Source: Microcaldota archaeon
GTDB taxonomy: Archaea; Micrarchaeota; Micrarchaeia; Micrarchaeales; CABMGC01
NCBI GenBank assembly: GCA_021848025.1
Contig: JAJZND010000019.1
Coordinates: 1 to 48,791, forward strand
Length of the DNA stretch: 48,791 nt
Direction of reading: 5' to 3'
The notes beneath the pieces were generated by a model. That model did no database searches, was not told where the DNA came from, and was given only the letters and a program-made list of their open reading frames with translations. The position numbers and the translations under genes are program-made. Below, in pieces: positions 1 to 8,252 of the stretch (positions are counted from its first letter, which is position 1; each line of letters opens with the position of its first letter).

Positions 1-110
1 GGCGGTAAATTCAATAGGTAGAATGAGTTGTTGTACTGATATGAGCCGGTACCCTGCGATGCAGAATCTGTAAGTATCACATTCTGGCCTGCGCTTATTA
101 GCGTTCTGTT
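1..110. repeat. Exact 110-bp repeat, copy A (copy B at 5260-5369)
   Basis: ggcggtaaattcaataggtagaatgagttg...gcgcttattagcgttctgtt is identical at 1-110 and 5260-5369. Offset 5259 nt, in frame. Confidence 0.93.
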
Positions 111-3100
111 TGCGGTTATCGAGGTGAGGAGAGGTGGCGTTACCGTTATTTTCACATTGGATGTTGCGACTTCGCCTGAGATGTCGTTCACTGTGAGAGT
201 GAGGACGTAGTTGCCTGCATTCGAGAAAGCGGCATTGTTTCCGTTGAAGGTTACACTTTTACTTGGCACTGAAGTGTACGTGTAGGTGTTGCTGCCGGTG
301 CCGCCTGAAGTTGTGTTAGTGAGGTGCACTGACTGGCCTGCGCTTATATAGGTTCTGTTTGCTGTTAACTGGGTAGTTAAGGCAGGTGTGACTTCAACTG
401 TAAGGGTTGAAGGCGCATTTGCGGTCTCGCCTGTCTTGTCAACAACATTGAGGTTAACTACGTAATTGCCCGCATTCGCAAATGTAATTGAGCCGTTGAC
501 ATTTGGAGTGACTACATTGCCATTTACATAGTAAGTCCAGACATTGCTGCCTGTGCCACCTATTGTTGTATTCTTGAAGAAGACTGACTGGCCGGCTGAG
601 ATAGGAACTATTGAATTGAATGCGAAGTTGGTTATCTGCAGTTTAGGAGTTACTTGAATATGTATCAATTTCTCATCTCCCGTATGGGCGACTTCCCCGG
701 TTATGTCATTTACTGTCAGAGACACGATATAATTTCCGACAGTATTGAAGACTGCATTGTTGCCTGTCCAGACTATTCCAGTATTAGGAGTTACTGCATA
801 CGTGTAGGTGTTGCCGCCGGTGCCGCCTGTTGTCATATTGGAAAATGTTATTGACTGGCCTGCGCTTATTAGCGTCCTGTTTGCATTGAATTTGATTACC
901 TCAAGAAATGGGGTAACTGTTATCGGCACATTTGATGTTGCGACTTCGCCTGAGATGTCTTTCACTGTAAGCGTGAGGACGTAGTTGCCTGAATTTGCGA
1001 AGAGCGCGTTGTTGCCTGTGAAGGTTACGCCGTTGCTTTGGTTTGAAGTGTAGGTGTAGGTGTTGCCTCCGGTGCCGCCTGTGGTTGAATTGGTGAGGTA
1101 GACTGACTGGTCTGCGCTTATTAGCGTCCTGTTTGCATTGAGTGAGGTGAGAAGAGGCGGAGTTACCTGAATAACGTTTGTGGCTGTGGCAGTCTCACCT
1201 GAATAGTCAGTGACAGTGAGTGTTACAAGATAATTTCCTGCGGTATTGAACTTTATTGAATTTCCATTGATTACATAATCGGTTCCTGAAATGCCGTTGT
1301 TTACCGTGTAGGTGTAGACGTTGCTGCCTGTGCCGCCTGAAGTCGCGACTGTGTATGTCACGCCCTGGTCAGCGGAGATGTAGCTCCTGTTTGCGTTGAA
1401 GGTAGTTATTTCAAGCGAATTCGTTACGTCAACTTCTACTGAGTTGGTTGCGACCTCGCCTGAGATGTCGTTCACTGTGAGAGTGAGGACGTAGTTGCCT
1501 GCATTCGAGAAAGCGGCATTGTTTCCGTTGAAGGTTACACTTTTACTTGGCACTGAAGTGTACGTGTAGGTGTTGCTGCCGGTGCCGCCTGAAGTTGTGT
1601 TAGTGAGGTGCACTGACTGGCCTGCGCTTATTAGCGTCCTGTTTGCTGTTAACTGAGTAGTTAACTGAGGTGTGACGTCTACATTAACCGAATTGGATGA
1701 CACTTCACCTGATCTATCGACAACTTTTAAGGTTACCACATAATTGCCAGGAGTGGTGAATTTAGCGATGTTGCCATTGAATGTGAAGCCTGTTGTTGGG
1801 CTTACTGAGTATGAATATGTGTTCTTGCCGGTGCCGCCTGAAGTAATATTCCAGAAAACTACAGGCTGATCCGCACTAATATAGGTTCTGTTTGCAATCA
1901 GGGCCAGCGAAAGAGGCTGTGCCACATTTACTGTTATATTGCCCGAAGTTGCTGTTTCGCCGGTAAGATCCTTTACATTAAGCGCCACATTGTTCGTGTT
2001 GCATTCCCCGGTCACTATGTCTCCTGAGCTGCCGCTGCCTGCATTTGTAAAGCTCTGGCCACAGTAATTGTATGTCCAGGACCATGCATCGCCGTCATTG
2101 GCAAAATTAAATGTGGAATCAGCTCTGCTTCCGAAGAGGAACGCAAGGTAATCGAATTGACTAGAATCGCCTGTCTGGCCATTGCCATATGTGCCCTTAA
2201 GTACATCTGAGACTGTGCCTCCGTAGTTGTACGTGCTCTGCAAATTAGCCAGCGCTAATGAATTAAATGTGCCCTGGAACGTACCCACATACCCTCCTTT
2301 AAATGTGCCTGTTGCATTTACAGTCTCAGGGACAGGGACTCCGTTATAAGGGCTTATCGCACCATTGAAGGTTGTAAATGTGCCATTGTAGAATACTATT
2401 GCATAGAAGGTACCGTTTGTTTCCTGCCAGACCATTATATGCTTTAGATAATTGTCGAGCGCCCAGTAACCCTTGAAACCGCTATCCTCATCGTTGGTTA
2501 CATAATAGCTTACATTTAGGACACGCGTCCATGAACTTGGCACATTGGCTAGAGCAGAAAGCATGAATGTTGGATATGGGCCTGAAGAGGTGGTTGCTGA
2601 ATTTCCAGGGAATGTTATAGAGCCGTTTACATTAGGCGAGACTGGAACATTGTTTACAAGATATGTGTAGACATTGCTGCCTGTGCCGCCTGTTACTGTG
2701 TTGCTGAAAAAGACAGATTGACCATTGCTTATGAATGAGGTAGAAGTGTTTGTAAATGATGTGATAGTAAGAGGCTGCGTAACATCGACTGTTACAGAAT
2801 TGGAAGCAGTCTCTCCAGTAATGTCATTCACTGTAAGCGTAACTACGTAGTTGCCTGGCGTATTGAAGACTGCGTTGTTGCCTGTGAATGTGAATCCAGT
2901 GTTAGGAGTTACTGAATATGTATATACATTTGAACCTGTTCCGTATTGCGTGATATTGATGAATGCCACGCCCTGACCTGGAGAGATCAACGTCCTGTTT
3001 GCTGTGAGCGAGGTTGTAAGTGCAGGCGTAACCTGGATAACATTTGTGGCTGTTGCGGTCTCACCTGAATAGTCAGTGACAGTGAGTGTTACAAGATAAT

Positions 3101-6100
3101 TTCCTGCGGTATTGAACTTTATTGAATTTCCATTGATTACATAATCGGTTCCTGAAGTGCCGTTGTTTACCGTGTAGGTGTAAACGTTGCTGCCCGTTCC
3201 ACCTGAAGTCGCGACTGTGTATGTCACGCCCTGGTCAGCGGAGATGTAGCTTCTGTTTGCATTGAAGGTGGTTATTTCAAGAGGTGGAGTTACCTGCACC
3301 GCGAGCGTATTAGATGCTGTTTCGCCGGTTGTATCTACAACGTTTATAGTAACAACATAGTTTCCTTGGGTATTGAATTGAAGGACATTTCCATTTAATA
3401 CATAGTCAGTGCCTGAAATGCCGTTGTTTACCTTGTAGGTGTAGATTACGTTCCCCGTGCCTCCAGTAACTGCAGGCTCAAGAAGGATCTTCTGGTTCGC
3501 ATCTGCGCTTATATAGGTTCTGTTTGCGTTGAGGGTTACTTCAAGAGGCGGAGTTACTGTTATTGGCACATTTGATGTTGCGACTTCGCCTGAAATGTCT
3601 TTCACTGTGAGAGTGAGGACATAGTTGCCTGAATTTGAGAAGACTGCGTTGTTGCCTGTGAAGGTTACGCCTGAATTAGGAGAAACGGAGTAAGAATATT
3701 GGTCTGAACCTGTGCCGCCTGTTGTTGTGTTTGTTAGATATACTCCTTGGCCTGCGGAGATGTAGGTTCTGTTTGCTGTGAGGGAGGTTGTAAGTTCAGC
3801 TGTAAGATTCCAAAGCTCAACTGAAGAATATGCTGCACCAGTAGGCGATTCGCTGTCTGTCACAAGGAGCTTGAAGTTGTACTGTCCAAGCGGGCTTGAA
3901 GAGTTTGTCGCGAATTCGCATGAAACGGTATTGCCAGTTACCGGGCCAGTTGCACCAGGGCCGCAATTAGCTATATTGAAATTGTTGCTGCCAGGCAGAG
4001 CAACAAGCCATTCATAGGTATAAGGAGGCATTCCGCCAGTCACGCCAAGATTTTCATCAGTTACTACCTGATCCCTGCTGAAGGTAGGTATGCCTTTGTT
4101 TTCGCGTCCAGGGTATAGTATCTTAGTGCTGTTTACGTTTAAAGTCTCGTTATCGTATACTAGCGCACTTGACTGGTTCGTTTCTCCAGTCAGGTCTGTT
4201 ACATGCAATGTCACATTGTATAATGTAGGATTATAGTCAGGAATTGAGACATGGGTAAATTGGAAGACATTGTTTCCTTCATTAGTATAACTTCCGCCAT
4301 CGACCGAATTTACAGTGTAGTAGTAAGTTACATCTCCTGTGCCTCCTGTGATTGTATTTGAGAAGTCCACAGTGCTGGTTTCGATTATCCATGATTTGCT
4401 TGGCGTAAGAGTTACTTCAAGAGGAGGCGTAACACTTATTGCTACTGAACTGGAAGCATATTCGCCGCTTAAGTCATTTGCGCTGACTACTGCAAGGTAA
4501 TTGCCAGGTGTGTTGAACTGCCATTCATTTGCGCCAGTCTTGACTATGCTTACATTGGTGAAGCCGCCGTATACTGCAGGGAAGGATGAAAGTGTGTCGG
4601 AAAATGTTGGGAAAGCCATGCTGAATGCATTGGAAGGTATCGGACATCCTGAAGGGTAGCATTGGTTTTCCAGTATGTATACATTGACACCTACGAGCCA
4701 TGCATTTGCCGCGCTGTCATAGACTGCTTCAGGATACGCAGCAAGCACCGCGCTTGAGTCTGACTGTGGTTCATGCACGAGATCCCACTGATAGAGCTTT
4801 CCGTGTAGGAAAGAACTCTCACTTGGAAGTCCATTAAAGGTAAGGGAGCCTGACCAGTATTCATATTGCGTAAATGGTGTTCCAGTGACACTTGAAGGGA
4901 GTGTCAAATTGTCGCTGAATAAGGTGTAATTGTATCCTTTCTGCTTGATAAAGAGCAATTGGTTCCCGAGCACATTTGAAGGGTATCCGTATATAGGGGT
5001 AAGCAGATTGCCGTTTGAGAGCACTTCTATAGGTCCCAGATCGTTTGAGCCTCCCAGGTTTGCATATCCATTCGGATAAGTAGCGCAGATTCCTGTTCCT
5101 GGCACAGGCTGATTATAGCAGCCTTCAGGTGTCGCTGACCATGTGCCATAAGGAGCCGCAGGCGCAAAGAATGCATTTACTGAAGTCCAAAGGAAATCGT
5201 TATCAAATTCGGTAAGTTGGAATGTGCTTGTTACTGAAGGATTAACAGGTATGTTTGAAGGCGGTAAATTCAATAGGTAGAATGAGTTGTTGTACTGATA
5301 TGAGCCGGTACCCTGCGATGCAGAATCTGTAAGTATCACATTCTGGCCTGCGCTTATTAGCGTTCTGTTCGCTGTTATGCTTGTCTGAAGAGGTTGATTC
5401 ACAGTTATTGACACAGTGTTTGCTGCTGTTTCGAGCGTAAGATCGTTAGCGTTTACCGTTATTGTGTATATGCCGGGATTTGCAAAGGTAAAGACATTTG
5501 CGTTGTCAGGATTCTCAGTTATACCTTCTCCTGAATAGAATGAGTATGTATACATGTAGTTTCCTGTTCCCTGCGAAGGAATTGCATTAAGCGTAACTGA
5601 CTGGCCTGCGCTTATTAGCGTTCTGTTCGCTGTAAGGCTAACTTCAAGCGGTTTGGTTACATATAATGTTATTGAGTTTGTGCCGTCTGGAACGCCGTTT
5701 GCCTCTGCTGAAACGCTTACAGTATAGGTTCCTGATTCGCTTGTTGAGCTGACTTCGCACGTGTCAGCTGATGAATAAGAGGATGTGCTGCAACTGCTGC
5801 CCACAACACTCAGCCCGGATGGAATGGTCCATTCATATGTAGGTGAAGTGCCTGTTGTGGCTGTGGCGGTTAGAACAATGTTCTGGTTAGTTGGAGTATA
5901 AGGCTCAGCGGAGACTGTTGTTCTGTTTGCGGTGAGCTCTACTAATGGCGTTGATGGTGAATAGGTAGTAGGTGTGATCAGCTGCATGTTTGAAGTGGAA
6001 AGGAGGCTTGAGAATGCGCCCACTATTCCTGTAGTAAGCGCAGGGAATTGCACGCTCTGCGAGATAGGCTTTGCACTTGAGGATGCAAAGCTTACGCTAA

Positions 6101-6218
6101 GGGAGAGAAAAACAGAGAGTAGGAGCGAGAATAGTAAGAGTGCGTATGCTGTGTTCCGCTTGCCGCCGCTTGATGGCGTATCGCTATTTGAAACCTCTGA
6201 CTTCCGATCATCCTTCAT
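1..6218 (-). CDS. Giant repetitive surface protein, Ig/PKD-like tandem domains, partial (3' end beyond window)
   Basis: Reverse strand from ATG at 6218 reads MKDDRKSEVSNSDTPSSGGKRNTAYALLLFSLLLSVFLSLSVSFASSSAKP... (N-terminal hydrophobic segment). The frame stays open to position 3 and no closed ORF in this frame is listed. Repeating unit is like TANRTYISAGQGVYLTNTTTGGTGSDQYSYSVSPNSGVTFTGNNAVFSNSGNYVLTLTVKDISGEVATSNVPITVT, about 85 aa per unit. Confidence 0.9.
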   Translation of the reverse strand, partial: MKDDRKSEVSNSDTPSSGGKRNTAYALLLFSLLLSVFLSLSVSFASSSAKPISQSVQFPALTTGIVGAFSSLLSTSNMQLITPTTYSPSTPLVELTANRTTVSAEPYTPTNQNIVLTATATTGTSPTYEWTIPSGLSVVGSSCSTSSYSSADTCEVSSTSESGTYTVSVSAEANGVPDGTNSITLYVTKPLEVSLTANRTLISAGQSVTLNAIPSQGTGNYMYTYSFYSGEGITENPDNANVFTFANPGIYTITVNANDLTLETAANTVSITVNQPLQTSITANRTLISAGQNVILTDSASQGTGSYQYNNSFYLLNLPPSNIPVNPSVTSTFQLTEFDNDFLWTSVNAFFAPAAPYGTWSATPEGCYNQPVPGTGICATYPNGYANLGGSNDLGPIEVLSNGNLLTPIYGYPSNVLGNQLLFIKQKGYNYTLFSDNLTLPSSVTGTPFTQYEYWSGSLTFNGLPSESSFLHGKLYQWDLVHEPQSDSSAVLAAYPEAVYDSAANAWLVGVNVYILENQCYPSGCPIPSNAFSMAFPTFSDTLSSFPAVYGGFTNVSIVKTGANEWQFNTPGNYLAVVSANDLSGEYASSSVAISVTPPLEVTLTPSKSWIIETSTVDFSNTITGGTGDVTYYYTVNSVDGGSYTNEGNNVFQFTHVSIPDYNPTLYNVTLHVTDLTGETNQSSALVYDNETLNVNSTKILYPGRENKGIPTFSRDQVVTDENLGVTGGMPPYTYEWLVALPGSNNFNIANCGPGATGPVTGNTVSCEFATNSSSPLGQYNFKLLVTDSESPTGAAYSSVELWNLTAELTTSLTANRTYISAGQGVYLTNTTTGGTGSDQYSYSVSPNSGVTFTGNNAVFSNSGNYVLTLTVKDISGEVATSNVPITVTPPLEVTLNANRTYISADANQKILLEPAVTGGTGNVIYTYKVNNGISGTDYVLNGNVLQFNTQGNYVVTINVVDTTGETASNTLAVQVTPPLEITTFNANRSYISADQGVTYTVATSGGTGSNVYTYTVNNGTSGTDYVINGNSIKFNTAGNYLVTLTVTDYSGETATATNVIQVTPALTTSLTANRTLISPGQGVAFINITQYGTGSNVYTYSVTPNTGFTFTGNNAVFNTPGNYVVTLTVNDITGETASNSVTVDVTQPLTITSFTNTSTSFISNGQSVFFSNTVTGGTGSNVYTYLVNNVPVSPNVNGSITFPGNSATTSSGPYPTFMLSALANVPSSWTRVLNVSYYVTNDEDSGFKGYWALDNYLKHIMVWQETNGTFYAIVFYNGTFTTFNGAISPYNGVPVPETVNATGTFKGGYVGTFQGTFNSLALANLQSTYNYGGTVSDVLKGTYGNGQTGDSSQFDYLAFLFGSRADSTFNFANDGDAWSWTYNYCGQSFTNAGSGSSGDIVTGECNTNNVALNVKDLTGETATSGNITVNVAQPLSLALIANRTYISADQPVVFWNITSGGTGKNTYSYSVSPTTGFTFNGNIAKFTTPGNYVVTLKVVDRSGEVSSNSVNVDVTPQLTTQLTANRTLISAGQSVHLTNTTSGGTGSNTYTYTSVPSKSVTFNGNNAAFSNAGNYVLTLTVNDISGEVATNSVEVDVTNSLEITTFNANRSYISADQGVTYTVATSGGTGSNVYTYTVNNGISGTDYVINGNSIKFNTAGNYLVTLTVTDYSGETATATNVIQVTPPLLTSLNANRTLISADQSVYLTNSTTGGTGGNTYTYTSNQSNGVTFTGNNALFANSGNYVLTLTVKDISGEVATSNVPITVTPFLEVIKFNANRTLISAGQSITFSNMTTGGTGGNTYTYAVTPNTGIVWTGNNAVFNTVGNYIVSLTVNDITGEVAHTGDEKLIHIQVTPKLQITNFAFNSIVPISAGQSVFFKNTTIGGTGSNVWTYYVNGNVVTPNVNGSITFANAGNYVVNLNVVDKTGETANAPSTLTVEVTPALTTQLTANRTYISAGQSVHLTNTTSGGTGSNTYTYTSVPSKSVTFNGNNAAFSNAGNYVLTLTVNDISGEVATSNVKITVTPPLLTSITANRTLISAGQNVILTDSASQGTGSYQYNNSFYLLNLP
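172..347. repeat. Exact ~176-bp intragenic repeat (second copy 1456-1631)
   Basis: tcgcctgagatgtcgttcactgtgagagtgagg...gactggcctgcgcttat is identical in both copies. Offset 1284 nt (in frame). Confidence 0.9.
1192..1290. repeat. Exact ~99-bp intragenic repeat (second copy 3058-3156), near-identity continuing to both sides
   Basis: gtctcacctgaatagtcagtgacagtgagtg...cggttcctgaa is present in both copies. Offset 1866 nt (in frame). Confidence 0.88.
1456..1631. repeat. Second copy of the ~176-bp intragenic repeat (172-347)
   Basis: Direct comparison with 172-347. Confidence 0.9.
5260..5369. repeat. Exact 110-bp repeat, copy B (copy A at 1-110)
   Basis: Direct comparison with 1-110. Confidence 0.93.
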
Positions 6219-6621
6219 GCAATCTCTCTCTAAAACTTAAATACAAATTTAATGCACAGGAATTGCTACTCTTTACTTTTTCTTATTATGAATTACCACA
6301 GTGCTGCTTCCGGAGCTATTGCCTCCACAATATCCCGACAGGTTATTTGCCCATCAAGCCCTCCGAATGGTATGAATGAATTTGAACTGGTATATAAATC
6401 TTGCGATTGGTTTTGCAGAATTTGCTGCAAATCTTTAAAAGGTTTTTGTATAACGCTATTATAATTTTATGTCCTGGCAAGTTTAGGCAAAACAAATTCT
6501 TGTTTCTTGGCTCCAGACTTCGCTCTTGAATATGCGCTTCAGAGCACTGCAATTGCAGGGACTCGTTTTATAATACATTGCATTTATTACTTATCTTGGA
6601 CTTTACTGGCAGTGGATATGC

Positions 6622-8157
6622 ATGCCAAACAGCGTGTATAAGTTTTATGACAGGTATTTCTATGCGGCGTTGCTTGTTACAATGCTCAGCTTTGCATACT
6701 GGGTAGCTTTCTCATCGAACGCATACTCCACCTTCCACGAATATGACGACCTTGGCATCTTCGCAACTAACATGTGGTTTTATCTTCACTACCCAGCCTA
6801 TGCACACGGCCTGCAGCTTCTTGTCTTTGGAAACCATATCTCGCCTCTCCAGCTTCTTGTGCTTCCTGTTTTTTACCTCTTCCAGAGCGCAATGACACTT
6901 CTTGTAGTACAGGATGCGGTGCTTGCGCTTTCGGCTTTCGCGGTCTTTCTTGCAGCCAGAAGCCTGCTTGGAAGACCCAGGCTGGCCTTTTTCTTCTTCC
7001 TCGCCTTTATAATCAATCCGGGCTTATACGGAATGGTCATCTTTGACTACCATCTTGAATCATTTATAGTGCTTTTCTACGTCCTGGCTTTTTACTTCTA
7101 CATGAAGAACAGAGCAGGACCGTTCCTCCTCTGTCTTATACTGCTTCTTTCCACCATCGAAGAGGCGCCTTTCCTTGGGGCCACGCTTGGAATAAGCTTA
7201 TTGCTCTTTGATGATTTCTATACGGAAAATTGGGAGATAAGGAAAAAACGGCTGCGCATGGCAATGGCAGCAGTTATTATTTCAGTGGTCTTTTATGTGC
7301 TTTACTTAGGGATAACTAGTATGCTGATAAGGGAGTACAGCGCAGGGGCATATCCATCGCTGCCGCCATACCTCGAGCTTGCAAGCAGGCTCCCTCAGCT
7401 TGCAGGCTCGCTTGCCTCTGCAAACGTCTCAAATGCATTTAATACTGCCTTTTCACATTACCCTACTTATGTGGCATATGCACTTGCTGCCGGCATCTTC
7501 TTCTTTGGAATAGCTGTGCTCTTCGACCCTCTTACTTCCATTATTCTTATCTCACCCTGGCTGGTATACGGCCTTTTTGAAAACGTCGGATTCTTCTTTG
7601 TCTTCCAGCAGTACTTCGGCTTTGTTCTTGGCGGCAGCGTAGTCGGCTCGCTCTTTGGAATGCTCATGCTTCTTGAAGGCAAGGGCTTCCTTGCACACGC
7701 TATGAAAAGAAGGGATGGTAAAAACTATGCCAGCACAGGCATGGCGTATATACTCATCTCTGCCCTTGCAGTTAACTGTCTGCTTCTTCTCTTTTATCCT
7801 ACTTTCGTTCTCTCAGACAATGTAAACAATTTAAGCCAGGACTTCCTCTTCAATGTTAATGCTTCGCAGAAAGCATATTACAGCCAGATTTACTCGCTGC
7901 TCAATTACGTGCCGAAGAATGCCTCCCTTGCCACAGAGTACTTCATACTGCCTCACGTCTTCAACAGAAGGTACATCGAGGACATAGGCTATACTGAAAC
8001 AGAATGGTATTTCAAGCCGCAGTATGTTCTGGTTGACTTCAACCTCAACGTGAGCCTGAACGCATACACAGGAGAGAATAAGACCCTCGCATACCTCCGG
8101 GCTAACAATTATTCCCTGTACATGGAGAACGGCACTGCGAGGCTTTACAGGAAATAA
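6622..8157 (+). CDS. DUF2079-like polytopic membrane protein (putative membrane glycosyltransferase)
   Basis: 511 aa, multi-TM. N-terminal YDDLGIFATNMWFYL...LLVFGNHISPLQLLVLPVFYLF matches the DUF2079 'DLGIFdq...gdHfSP' pattern. Confidence 0.8.
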   Translation: MPNSVYKFYDRYFYAALLVTMLSFAYWVAFSSNAYSTFHEYDDLGIFATNMWFYLHYPAYAHGLQLLVFGNHISPLQLLVLPVFYLFQSAMTLLVVQDAVLALSAFAVFLAARSLLGRPRLAFFFFLAFIINPGLYGMVIFDYHLESFIVLFYVLAFYFYMKNRAGPFLLCLILLLSTIEEAPFLGATLGISLLLFDDFYTENWEIRKKRLRMAMAAVIISVVFYVLYLGITSMLIREYSAGAYPSLPPYLELASRLPQLAGSLASANVSNAFNTAFSHYPTYVAYALAAGIFFFGIAVLFDPLTSIILISPWLVYGLFENVGFFFVFQQYFGFVLGGSVVGSLFGMLMLLEGKGFLAHAMKRRDGKNYASTGMAYILISALAVNCLLLLFYPTFVLSDNVNNLSQDFLFNVNASQKAYYSQIYSLLNYVPKNASLATEYFILPHVFNRRYIEDIGYTETEWYFKPQYVLVDFNLNVSLNAYTGENKTLAYLRANNYSLYMENGTARLYRK

Positions 8158-8252
8158 AAATGGACTTAACAATTAGGTAGATTGAGGCTAAGCATAGATA
8201 TCAGTGATCTATGCCGCATGCTTTGGGGCTGGAGTAAAGAATATAAACTTCT

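Noticed and set aside
3778-4017. Short + strand ORFs within 1-6218 (also 654-854, 5974-6240)
   Set aside because: All are antisense to the continuous giant reverse reading frame.
1-6218. Possible CRISPR-like or tandem DNA repeat array
   Set aside because: Repeats are long, imperfect, in frame and code for Ig/PKD-like domains; no short palindromic repeats with uniform spacers.
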